From assembly GCA_963576565.1 (NCBI GenBank), contig OY755038.1:16128087-16192086 (forward strand): a stretch of 64,000 nucleotides of DNA, read 5' to 3'. The position numbers were made by a program, and so were the translations under genes. This stretch comes from Aspidapion aeneum (lineage: Eukaryota; Arthropoda; Insecta; Coleoptera; Brentidae). The notes beneath the pieces are model-generated. The model did no database searches, was not told the origin of the DNA, and saw nothing but the letters and a program-made list of their open reading frames with translations. Within the stretch, counting starts at the first letter, position 1. Every line of letters begins with the position of its first letter. Positions 33,191-44,489 of the stretch are shown one piece after another.

Positions 33191-33599
33191 AGTTCATTTC
33201 ATTATTTTTGGGACAATTTTTTTTCGCTAGCCTATGTTATTCTTATAATACCCAGCTGATAAATATCAAAAAGATTTCTCAAAAATGTTGAAATCTTATA
33301 TGGTATTTTTACCATTTATAAGTTTTTAAATATTTTTAATTAAATATTGTTTTCGACATCAACAAGCATTAATCGTGCAAGACTAGGTTAAGAACAAGTA
33401 AAATTTATGGCAACGCAGCAACTTGTTTTTTGGCATGTTTTCAGGATCGCTCTATTTTAATAAAAGTTGTAATCCGCTAATATGTCCTTTGAGCCACTAA
33501 CATCAAAATAATTCATATTTTGTAACTGGAAACAAATTTACTAAACTATTTTCAATTTTTAAAAAACACACTGTATAACTATAACTTCTAACGATTTTT

Positions 33600-34095
33600 T
33601 AGTCTCGCTTGCGTTGGTGTTTTGTCTCTTTGTTTGGTGCGTTTAAAGCATAGTCCATATATCTTTCTCGCCAAAATGCTTTCGGCTTAGAGTTCAACCC
33701 AATCAACGGCAAACTAAGGGTGTTTTCGCTGAGACCAGAAAATCGTTAGAGACCATTCTTTAGTTGTTTTTCGTACGCTTCACTTGTTCTGGTTTTGGGG
33801 GCTCTTCTTGAACTGTGGAAATGTTAAATTTATCAATTATTTTAACTTTGTATAAAGCTTATACCTTTGTTATTTATAACTATTTTGGTCTTGACTTTTG
33901 GAGTTTTTTTAGTTTTAAACCTTTTTATTATTGCTGTTTCCAGTGTTTTAAAATAGGGTTTCTTTGTTTTTCGTGGTTTTTTTAGTATTAAATACAAACC
34001 TTTCGTTGCCCTAAAATCGGCATTTTTAATTAATATAAAATCCTAAACCTAAAGAGTAGTCATAAGGCAATTAAACAGTTGATTGACTAATTTTA
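33600..34095. repeat. Family Y dispersed repeat, short copy
   Basis: Matches the two ends of the 14960-16410 copy, joined directly near 33822. Confidence 0.65.
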
Positions 34096-35930
34096 TTCAA
34101 TCAACGTTTAAAATGTTGATAAATAAAAATATTTACAACAAACATACAAAAGCTTCCTAAAACCTAAAAGTTTAAAGAGTGTGAATATTAAAAAAGAAAA
34201 TTGAACATGTATGTATGATTTTTCTACATTGTTTATATGATTGATTAAAACTTTTATAGTATATACTTCCTCCAAGAACCGCCAAATTCCCTTTTGAGAT
34301 CATATTAAATAATAAATTAAATAACTTTTAATTATTTTATTAGTTATAAAGTTTTGCACGAAGTGGTAGCTTCCAACATTTAAGCTTTGCCCACTTGATT
34401 TGACACTACAACTGTCAACGAGGCCGCTTGTTACAATATTAAAAACATTAAAACACACATTGGCTCATTATTTATTTAGTTTTTTTAATATATAACAACA
34501 TTCTTTTACCTACTTTAAACAACTAAGCATTCTTTTAGACACTTCTATAAACTACTATTTAAAACTTTGCCTTTGTCTACATTTTGCCAAGTACAAAGGT
34601 TAAAAGTTCTGTACCAATAAAATTCAATAAATAACTATTTAATGAAGTTTTAACTTGACGTTCAGTTTTCAACTTATTGTTCTGGAAATTTTGTCCACTT
34701 TATAATACATTTACGCATTAATAGCTAGGTACTGCACAGTGGCCTCAATAAATGGTATAGAAGAGCACCATAACAAAAATTAATTAATTTTTTAAATACA
34801 AATTAGTGTCAAATCATTTTCAATGACAATTGACACTAACACAGATACATTATTGCCAAATTTTTAATTTAATATATGTACTTTATTAGAGTTTATTTAA
34901 ATATTATTACGCTCGAACCTTTGAACCGATTTTGATGCGTTTGTTTTGTTGAATGCCCGTTTTTTCGGAAACGGTTCCATCACTCAAGTAGTTCAATCAC
35001 TCAAGTAGTTCCGGAGGGAATATTTTTTTTTGCATCATATTACAATTGACAATAAATATTAAATTATTTATAAGATTATAGTGAAATTTGGATTTTAGAT
35101 TAACTTTGAGTTTTAGTGCAAAAATGTTCCATATAGCTTTTAAATAAAAATTTTGGATCTTTTTTAACACCCAGTAAAAATATTAAAAAGCGCTGGAACA
35201 AGTGTTAGTTTATTTTAATAAAATAGTTTACGTAGTAATTCTCATATCTGGATTGCATTTCGTTTCGTTCCCGAGATACATGCGTTAAACATCAATTAAA
35301 GAAATTAAATCACCGGGCGGCTTATAAAACTTTGCACAAAAGCGAGAAACTGAAACAACGAAAGACAGTTTGCAATAATCGTTGATTGGACACAGTCGTA
35401 TGCATACACAATAGATATCCAAAATTGTCCGCTCGCTAAGACGCGTTACAAGAGGATTGATCCTTGTCTCCCTGTAGCATCAACCAACGGCCCTTGCCTA
35501 ACTAAACCTACTTGCTAATCAGTGTTAAACTAAACCTAATTAAGAACTAAATCAATAAGCCACGATCGCGCGAAACTTAACAGTGCCTTAAAAATAACAA
35601 AGTGCGATTAAAACCAAAAACCTAAGTGAAGCTAAAAAGGAGTTACGACCTCCCAAAAAAAATTAACCACAATCGGATTATTCCATTTTCATGGTACCCT
35701 TTTTCCTAAAGCATCAATAAATGTGTTCATTAATTATTTTTTAACACATATAATCGAATTTAGTAAAAAAAAACTCCTTCGTATAGTCGGAAACCCATAT
35801 TTTTATGACAATAAATCGAATTGAAGGAAACCGCCATATTGAAATTCAAGATGACGAACAAGTTTAAAATCACGTGATAGTTCACCCATCGTTTATTCTT
35901 ACGTTACCTACAAAAATATTAGGGACTTAT
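34096..35930. other. Mostly unassigned; GC-richer TATA-containing patch at 35320-35640
   Basis: AT-rich sequence without recognised elements. ATCACTCAAGTAGTTC is repeated in tandem at 34978-35010. CTTATAAAACTTTGCAC at 35322 opens a GC-richer patch of about 300 bp that could be a promoter with an untranslated exon, or a retroelement leader. No frame supports either reading. Confidence 0.3.
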
Positions 35931-36295
35931 TGAAATAAAGCTTTATATTTGAATATGACAGGTAATCTTTCAACATAAGGATTTTGTTTACTATACGAAC
36001 CGAAATAAATACTGTCGACTGTAGTTATTGATAATTAAACGACTTACCCTCAGATGCGCCGTCACAAGGTTTGCTAATCCATTTTCCCGCTTTGTTGTTT
36101 TGTATGGCGGCAACAAGGACTTAATCGCGATTAAACCCATGATCGCGCTTAAGTGCTTACGGTGCATCTGACGGTTAGTTTCAAATTCGACTTTGATATT
36201 TCAATTTTGAAAGATCAACTGTCAGCCTGCAATGCAAATCCTGTCAAAATACTGCCTGGCACTATTACTGCGTGGCTTGATTGCAATTAGTCCAT
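35931..36295. mobile_element. MITE, second member of the 14435 family
   Basis: Starts AGGGACTTATTGAAATAAAG and ends with an imperfect complement. The interior matches the 14435-14714 copy (TTTCAATTTTGAAAGATCAA). It is longer because a 128-bp element is inserted at 36047. Confidence 0.7.
36047..36174. mobile_element. PIF/Harbinger-like MITE, TTA duplication
   Basis: 128 bp with ends CCCTCAGATGCGCCGTCAC and, on the minus strand, CCGTCAGATGCACCGTAAG (15 of 19 match). TTA is repeated at 36044-36046 and 36175-36177, the 3-bp target pattern of PIF/Harbinger. Its GC content stands out from the host MITE. Confidence 0.85.
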
Positions 36296-36924
36296 ATTAA
36301 ATTATTGTTAGGCTGTCAACAAACTGGTTTCTTGCATACACACAATGCATTTCTCGTTAAAATCGGTCATGTACTTTTTGAGATATGGCGTGTGAATTAT
36401 TTACCGTTTTCAATATGAATATCTACTCTTATTATTACTTTCTTATTCCTACAGGTGCCGATAATGATGAGACAAAAACTGATTGTGCCTTCACTAATGT
36501 GTCCTCTTAAATTTAGGCAAAATTGGTTGCCAATTTAAAATTCTAGACGACGACCAGGAGTACCAGGACAACGACTGAAATTTCTTGTTTCTGAACCTTT
36601 ACATTCCAGATGTAAGAATACCAAAATTTTTATATAAAAAGTCACGTTTAAGATGAAAATAATTTTTTTTAAAATCAAAATCGTTTAATAAATAAGAAAT
36701 TACTAACAAAAAGAAAAAAATTATCGTTTCAGCATAAATGAAATATATTTAGACTGCAAAGTGTATAAATCGTTGAAACGTCATTTCTCACAACGTACCT
36801 GACCGATTCTAATAAAAAATACCTTTTTGTGTATACAAGAAACCAACTTGCTTATAGACTAACAATAATTTAATCTTTTTGAATCAACTCGAATTTTTTT
36901 ATTAAATGCCATAATGAGGTGAAA

Positions 36925-37735
36925 AAGTTATTAGCAAATATTATAACAAAAATAATTTATGTAAAAAACCAAGTACAAGAAAATGGTATTTCGTAAAAAA
37001 GAACTGAGATAAAAGTGAAGCCAAGTTCTCCAATACAAATTTCAAAATGAACAAAAACTTGTTTTTGTTTAAAGTTCACCAATTTTTGAAAAGATTTGGG
37101 TAATATTTAAGTTTTAAAGTAGTGAAATATGAGGAATACTGTTCAAAACTTTTGCAATGCCTTCTTAAAAATTTTGATGTTTTTCAATTTTTTCCTACGG
37201 TTTTATCGTAGTTCCTATCAGCCTGTTAAAGCTCAGCTCTCTGACGTTTCTGGAAATGTTACTTTTACATAACTCCATATGTGTAGGGGGGGATTTTGGA
37301 GTTTAATATTTTTTTTTCTATAGTTTTATCATAGTTCCTATCAACCTTCTAAAGCTCAGCTCTCTAGCGTTTCTGGAAGACGGCAATGTTAGTTTTATAT
37401 AACGTTACATTTACAGGGGAGGAAAGATGTTTTCCTATAGTTTTATTATGTTTCCTATCAGTCTGCCAAAGCTCAGCTCTCTAGCGTTTCTGGAAGTGGG
37501 CAATTTTATATTGTAAATATGTTAATTAGAATTTTGAGATTTTTGTCATAATTTCTATCAGTCTGCCAAATTTCAGCTTTGTGGCATGCCTGGAAGTACA
37601 GTATAATTTTGATGATCAATTTATGAGTGAGTGAGTGGCAATTTTGACGTTTTTTGAAGTTTCGTAACTACTTTACTACTTTATGGAAGTCCATAAAATT
37701 TGGGAGTTGTTAACTCTATGAAGACGAAGTAAAGT
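36925..37735 (+). repeat. Family V repeat with internal tandem modules, copy 2
   Basis: Four diverged modules starting near 37196, 37323, 37437 and 37550, each with TTTTATYRTAGTTCCTATCA, CAAAGCTCAGCTCTCTAGCG and CTGGAAG. The end matches copy 1 (GAGTGAGTGAGTGGCAATTT, then TTTATGGAAGTCCATAAAA). Confidence 0.75.
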
Positions 37736-38345
37736 TTTAGATAGTTAAAATAAAAGCTGAAATGTTTCAAGAAAAGATGGTACAGCAGTTTACCCCAACT
37801 TGGCGGGGCACTGCCATGCCCCCAGATTTAGTTAAATATAATATAACTAACTAACCCGGTATGCATAGGTGTGAAAATATTGACACTAAAATAAGTATCT
37901 AAATCTTAGATCTACCAATCAGCGTGTACAGATGTACTAAAGATGATTGTATTCGATATTCTACTTTCAATTTCCAAAGTCAGGAATGTAATTATTTTGG
38001 TTGAAAATCGAAGAGTTGGGTCCCTGTGTGCGGTATCACAACCTTTCAGCTGCATTGTATTGTATTTGGTTTTGCCTTTGATCTAGGCTTTCCATGTGAA
38101 ATTTTGCACGGTAAAATTCATTTTATAAGGGATTGTTTAACAAGTTGGTTTCCTGCCGTAGAGGAACACCCCATAATTCAGTTTTTCCATCGTCGGACCG
38201 AGAACTAAAGGCGTCCATTTACATAGTTCTACTAAGGGCACTAATAATAAAAATCACACAAGTTTTCGTGGCTAATCGGGTAAAACGAAGTTTTTGTTTA
38301 TCTCAGATTTTTTCGTGGGTATCTCGAAAGCCTAAACTCTCACGG

Positions 38346-39677
38346 TGGATAGAATAGACCGGTGTTCGGATCTTATATATGTCGAATTTTCCACGTCACT
38401 GGTGGGCCAGCTGATTTTTGTAAACAAATATTAGATGTGATATGAATAACGGAACAACTAATATTTTTTGAATTTTTTGAAAACTAAGGCAATTTTCCTA
38501 CTGTTTTCGAGTACATCCTTATGAAATATAATTTTCTAGACGCATTGTGGTTATTTTTTTTTTGCTCGCTTTATTTTTTATTACACAAAACTTATACTAC
38601 AAGTCAAATTGAATGTGATCGTTAAGTATCAAAGGTGAACCGAGCACTTGGGAAGTAAACAAAGATGTAGGTCAGCCGATGATTTTTGGAGCTGAAACGA
38701 ATACATTATTTTATTCGAATTTTAATTGTGTAAAGAGAAATGAAGCGGGTAAAAAACATAACAACTGGTATGTCTGAAAAATATTATTTTATAAGAATAT
38801 ACTAAAAAATAGTAGAAAAATTGCCTTAGTTTTCAAAAAATTCAAAAAATATTTGTTCATATCATATCTAACTTTTGTTTAAAACAATCAGCTGGACCAC
38901 CAGTGACGTTAAAATTCGACATAAATACAGGGTGTCCCTAAAAGGTCTGTGCAAAATCTTAGCACATATTCTTGAGGTCAAAATAAGTCGATTTAAAGCA
39001 ACTTACCTTAGTCCGAAATTGCTCCGTTTCAGAAATACAGAGTGGTAAATTTAAAAATTAAAAATCGATTGTCTTAAAATTTATGAACATTTCTCAACGC
39101 ATTACTTTAAAAATTGGTACTCGGGGGTTTTTTGGGATGCGAAACCTAAATATGGATACCTTTTCACTGTGGCCGTTAGAGGGCGCTTCACAATACTCTT
39201 TTTATAGTTTAAAATGCCTATAACTTTTTTCTCAGTGCAACTTTAAACTTTTTTTGTTAAGAAAATATTTTCCTGAATCTTTTTAAGCCAAAAAGGTATT
39301 CCTGTTAACATGCGCTAAAGTAAGTCGTTTTCGAGATACTTCCGTTTTTAGTGTTCGATGCCGCAACAGAATACTGAAATTATTTTGAATGATTATTTCA
39401 CTAGAATGTGTTATACTGGCAAAATGTCATAGCAACGGCCAGTTTTCTACTGACTATTGTTGTCAAAGCTTTTCGGAAATTTCGCTCATAAAACTTTTAA
39501 TTTAAAAATTTAATTTTTAAATTCACCACCCTGTATCTCTGAAACGGAGCAATTTTGGACAAAGGTAATTTGCATTAAATCGACTTATTTTGACATCAGG
39601 AATATGTGCTAAGATTTTGTACAGACCTTTTAGAGACACCCTGTATATAAGATCCGAACACCGGTCTATTCTATCCA
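38346..39677. repeat. Large palindrome interrupted by a TIR element
   Basis: The left arm begins TGGATAGAATAGACCGGTGT at 38346 and its complement ends at 39677. Inner blocks CACTGGTGG, CCAGCTGATT, and AAGGCAATTTTCCTACT also pair with 38785-38910. The arms total about 180 bp and the loop about 260 bp once 38936-39645 is removed. A single arm is present at 9412-9645. This may be a foldback transposon. Confidence 0.8.
38936..39645. mobile_element. Long-TIR element, TACAGGGTGTC family
   Basis: 710 bp. The left end TACAGGGTGTCCCTAAAAGG is mirrored at 39645. Pairing extends through ATCTTAGCACATATTC, AAATAAGTCGATTTAA and GAAACGGAGCAATTT, making inverted repeats of about 130-140 bp. TA lies at both edges. 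There is no coding sequence. It sits in one arm of the surrounding palindrome, whose other arm shows the undisturbed site. A partial relative is at 23514. Confidence 0.88.
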
Positions 39678-39699
39678 TCGTGTACACTGTAAGATCTAA

Positions 39700-41090
39700 T
39701 GTTTACCTAATAAGTGTTGACAGTAAACTGTTTAAAAAACTAAAAATTACGCTGATTGACGCTCGCGTCTGATGGTGTGTAAAAATTTTTGATTTTTTTT
39801 ACAAAAAATTACTTTTTTATTTGGTTATTAAGTTTAAAGTTTAGACTTATTAAAAACAACAAAAAAAATCATTTGTTTTTACTTTCTCATTGGTCTCTCT
39901 CCTCCGGACAGCCTGGATCCGCAACTGTATATGTATATTTTGTATTTATAAGGTTCGGTTAGGTTTGTCATTTGACTTCTAGCTACGCAGCTGGCGAAAT
40001 GAACTAAAAACTAAACACTTTTTGTATTTTTGGCATCAAAATTTACTCTGAACCGCCTCACATCCCATCGAGCTGTGGGATCACTTTGTATGCGCCCTCA
40101 GCTGCCAATAAAGGATTAATACGACAGAAGCAACGTTGCCAGATTGGTGAAAAGTGGAAAATGGCGGTGCGCCAACCCCGTTTCTGGATGTAACTAACTA
40201 TCTCCTTAACTTTTATCAAAAAAACTTTTAGGGCTTCCTTTATTAACCCTGTATTTTTCACTATTCCTTGTTTATACCGCGTGAACAAAATTTTTTTTTA
40301 CGGGTATGCGCACTCGCAAGGTGATCCCTATCACGCTCGAGAAGCGGCAAGTGCGCGGAAATGTTGGTGTGTGTTGGTTTTCAAATATCAGGTTCAGGTT
40401 GTAATCTGCAGGGAAAACTGTCGCAGGGAGTTTTTTCCACAGCGATGCTGTTCTCCAGAGATATGAATTCTGATATAATGAGGTTCTTGGTGCCTCTATT
40501 TTGAGAATAAATTGATGGTTATCGTCTGTTTGACGTGTTCGCCTGGTAGGTGCTACTCTTCAGAGCATTTTCCGTGATAATACCTGTAGAAGAGAGATAG
40601 ATCGCCCACAGTTCTTCGATGTTCGAGACTATCCAAGCTACGGGTAAGTGCGGGGTCATTGCATTGTTCAAAAGCATTAAGGTATGTTTGGGTGCCGCAC
40701 TCCATATATGTGAGCAGTACTCCATAGTTCACATCTAGGGGTATATATTTCCATAGGAGAATAAAAAACAGAGAGAGTATAGCATTTATTAAAAAGAGCC
40801 CGCGATACTCCCGAGTCTCGCAGAAAGCTTTGCAGCGTTGTCAAAGCCTTGATGAATTGCTACAGGCGCACGCGGTCGCACTCGTCAAGGGGCAGACAAT
40901 CTGAAACAATTTTTTAGGGCGAGAATTATTACTTGACTTATCACCACAAGAAGTGGACTATTAAAAACATGAACATTTTATTTTTTAAATTTTATTAAAT
41001 GTGAGTTATTTAGTTTTTAAAACACCTAGATCCGTTAATAAAATAAATTGTCTGTCTCAAACATCGAGGTAGAATAAAGGGAGCTGACAT
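39700..41090. other. Unassigned, with a family U trace at the start
   Basis: 39695-39775 matches the loop of the 7935 hairpin and the following GCTGATTGACGCTC. After that I recognise nothing. Minus frames at 40058-40288 and 40519-40725 have no known motif. Confidence 0.35.
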
Positions 41091-41094
41091 GACG

Positions 41095-41325
41095 TAATTT
41101 ACATGTACCCCCTTCGGCCATATTGTTTAGACACTTCTGTCATCGCGATCGATCAGATCGATCGAGCTTTATTTTCATTTAAATTGCGTTTTCTTAAAGA
41201 TTCGAGTGGCATTTTTGCTAGTTTTTTTGAAAACGAACATTGTGTTTTGTGCTTTACGTAGTTATGGTAGCAGAAGCAGTGTAGATTAGAAGATATCAAA
41301 AGGAATAACATTTCATAGGTGAGTA
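41095..41325 (+). promoter_or_regulatory. Candidate promoter with untranslated first exon
   Basis: A GC-richer island with a 19-bp near-palindrome CGATCGATCAGATCGATCG (41146-41164). It is followed by about 150 bp without element signatures and ends at CATAG/GTGAGT (41318/41319), an excellent splice donor. No open frame is needed if the exon is untranslated. The alternative is a transposon leader. Only the sequence pattern supports this. Confidence 0.3.
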
Positions 41326-41610
41326 TAAACAATAAACAGAACCGTACTTGTGTTTTTATGGAACAAAAATTTTGAAAAATAGTTCTCTAGCTTAACTAAA
41401 TCTTACAACCGGTACACATTCTACCCTACTCTATAGCCAAACTTTTTTCTTTGGCGCTGGCCCCCCCCCTTTTTGAATTAACGAATTGGTTGCGCCGGCC
41501 TGTCTACGAATATAGAAACAAACTGTATTTTTACTACAATAAAACAAATTTTATTAAAACTAATATATTATATCAGGACTCCCGCGCCTTCCCCCCCCCC
41601 CCCAATATTG

Positions 41611-41641
41611 GTCGGCGCCCCCTGATTTGGGAACCACTGCT
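41611..41641 (-). mobile_element. Solo hAT-like terminus
   Basis: On the minus strand it begins CAGTGGTTCCCAAATCAGGG, a common start of hAT MITEs, followed by GGCGCCGACC. The partner end was not found. Confidence 0.5.
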
Positions 41642-41754
41642 CTAAAGATACCCAACCAAGAAACACAAGGCTGGCGGATCAGAATCAGCCCCTAGCCGCG
41701 TGTCTGAGCGCTTAAAAACGCCACTTTTGCGAAAATTGCGATTCAAATACTTTA

Positions 41755-41810
41755 TAACTCAAACAAAAACATAAAACTTTTGTAACTCAAACAAAAACAT
41801 AAAACTTTTG
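41755..41810. repeat. 28-bp perfect tandem duplicate
   Basis: Two identical copies of a unit starting TAACTCAAACAAAAACATAA. Confidence 0.9.
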
Positions 41811-42239
41811 TATTTAGATACCGAATTTCGATATCTCTAGAACAAAGAATAGATAAATGAATGTTATTTATTTGACTTTTTCAGATTTCCTAAAGATGTA
41901 TCTCGTCGTGAAGCAGTTTGATGTCATACAATCAAGAAGAAATTATTTCCAGTGTGCTGCACACTGCTTTTTAATAACCGCATCGTAGTCCGGGCCCTAG
42001 CGTCAAAATTTGGCCTTCGTGGGCGTTTTGATGAAGATTTTACAACACCAGTTTTAATCGAATACTAATAGTTCCACCAACTGACCAGTTGACAGACCCA
42101 AAATTGTCTTACTCAAAAAGCAAGGTTAGAGTGTCAAAATATTTTTTAATTTCTAAACGGTTTAAGCTATAGTAATGAAATTTGGCAGGCACATTGGCCT
42201 TCACGCACTAGCTTTTTGACTGTCAAAAAAAATTATATA

Positions 42240-42940
42240 TTTTGCCCCTAGGGTGCGAAAGGGGGCAAAATGTGTTTTAAGATTATGCCTTATATCTTCT
42301 AAACTATTGCACCTTTACAACTATGTCATCAAATTGGTAGACCATACAATTACCCACAGGTTTGCCATATAAGAAAAATCGCGGCCCCCTAGGTAGAGGC
42401 AATTTTTTTTTAATTTAAATTTAAAAAAGGTTAGTTGACATACTCTGCCCTATGTCAGTTTTGCACCTAACGGTAATTTTGTATACTTTATACTTTCCCC
42501 CGGATCCTAGGGGCTTTAAGGAGTCAATATCTTATGTTGAACCCACCGAAAAATTAGAAAATCACTTATTCAAGATATTTTATTGGGTCCGGCACATATC
42601 ACAAAATATAAAAATTTTCATATTTAGAGGCGGCCCCTACATAGATGATACATTTTAAAGTTCAAGCAATTTTATCAAATTAAATTAAAAAAAACTAATT
42701 TTTGTGGCAATTTATATCGGACTTTGGGTATTGATCCATTACCTGTGATAAAAAATTATCTTAATGGCCCCTAGGGGATGTCAGGGGTACAATATATTTT
42801 TAGACTATCCCATTTATTTTTCAAGCTACTGCACCTGCACAACTAGGTCTCACTAAATTAGAGGATTAGATACTATGTGCGGTGGGTCAAAACAGGATAT
42901 GAGCCACTTACGGCCCCTAGGAACCGGGGGCAATGTAAAA
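42240..42940. repeat. Diverged tandem modules marked by GGCCCCTAGG
   Basis: GGCCCCTA or a close variant occurs at about 42245, 42388, 42507 (inverted as CCTAGGGGC), 42631, 42769 and 42921, spaced 120-150 bp. The stretch after 42245 and that after 42769 are similar over about 150 bp (TATTGCACCTTTACAACTA against TACTGCACCTGCACAACTA). The G/C-rich markers stand in very AT-rich spacers. Confidence 0.65.
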
Positions 42941-43084
42941 TTAGGAAGCAGTCAAATTCGCTGAAAGCGCAGTGTATAAGTCAATTAAGTTTTTTGATTG
43001 TAAATTACAAAAATTTTTCGTGGCCTCGAAACAGCTTCGAAATTTATTATACATAGCCGTGTGGGTAATTGTATGAGCTATTAA

Positions 43085-43137
43085 TGTATGAAATTAAATC
43101 GTTCGCCTCTCCCCTGGCCCCCCATACGACACGCCAC
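43085..43137 (-). mobile_element. Solo hAT-like terminus
   Basis: On the minus strand it reads CAGTGGCGTGTCGTATGGGG then GGCCAGGGG, close to the 20680 MITE end. The partner is not found. Confidence 0.6.
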
Positions 43138-43392
43138 TGGCTCAGAATTAAAAAAAAAATTGGTACCTAACCTTACTTTTTGATTAAGATAATTTTGGGT
43201 CTGTTAACAGGTCAGGCAGTGTTGGTGGGATCATTAGTAATCAACTCAAACAACGTATAATGATTTACAATGATAGAAGTCGCTGTTACTTTTCAAAACC
43301 AAATATTACCGCGGCAAAATAAAATCTTATACGGCACATTTTGATTAGGAAAGTGACTATTAATGAGTTAATATTATTGGTATTTTTATAAT

Positions 43393-43518
43393 CATAATTT
43401 TTTATTAAAAGTAAAAAATTTATCTTATCATAAATTCATAATTTTTATCCCTAAACATAATTTTTTATTAAAAGTAAAAAATTTATCTTATCATAAATTC
43501 ATAATTTTCATCTCTAAA
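43393..43518. repeat. 63-bp tandem duplicate
   Basis: Two copies starting CATAATTTTTTATTAAAAGT, differing at two or three positions. Confidence 0.9.
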
Positions 43519-44489
43519 TTAATAAACATCAATTTTTCACAAACCTAAGTATTACCCTTCTTGATATCCCTTGTAGAGAAGAAGCTGAAATCTTGTATTA
43601 AAAAGAAATGTAAACAAATGTATTGAGTGCAGCCCTGTTAAGCAGACATATTGGTATGACTCTAAGCCACGCCTAGGGGTCCCATTTTCTGTCGCATTAT
43701 ACAAATGCTTGGAGCGGCTCCCCTTTATTCTACCTTGATGGTCTCAAAACACATGTGTCACAAGTTTTATGTCGGCATTAGATTTTGGTTAAAAAAAAGG
43801 GTTGGTTAAAAGTATTATTTAACCAATTTTACCTTAAAATAATAAACTTTACTATCACCTGTTTTAGTATTGACTTTTTTTAAAAATTGTTCCTTTTGCA
43901 TTTAAAACATTTTTGCCTGTGGCGCATGTCGGTCGCCTGCGAGTACTTAAAGTGACATTACTTCAATATTTTCTAAAAATTTTCGTTTTTAGTTTAAAAG
44001 GCATTACAATTTAAAATTATGATATTTGTCTTGAAAAAGTACTAAATGAGCTGGGCGGAACTACTTTTGACGCTCAATACCACCTCTGCCGCCCCCTAAG
44101 GTCTCGACCACCCTCCCGCGTTTTAAAACTACGCTGCGTTTACTGTGGTCTACCATTACCTTTGTTAGGGTTGGACTAAAAATGCATTTAAAAAATCCTA
44201 AAATTAAATAATAGTTAGCTTACCAATAGATTGGTAAACTGTGGTGTAAAAAAATTGACTTTAGTGAATGTGAAACGAAAATCATAACAATAACAAGAAT
44301 AATAACACTTTAAAATTCTGTTTGTCTGTAAAAGTAAGTGAATTATTTACATTTAGGAACAAGCAGAATTTCAAGGTATTATTCTGGTCTATTACCCCGT
44401 TTGATGAATGCACTTACATAAAACTGAAAAGTTGACCTTTAGCGAATCAAATAGCGGATTAAACTGATATTTTCGCTAAACTGGCAACG

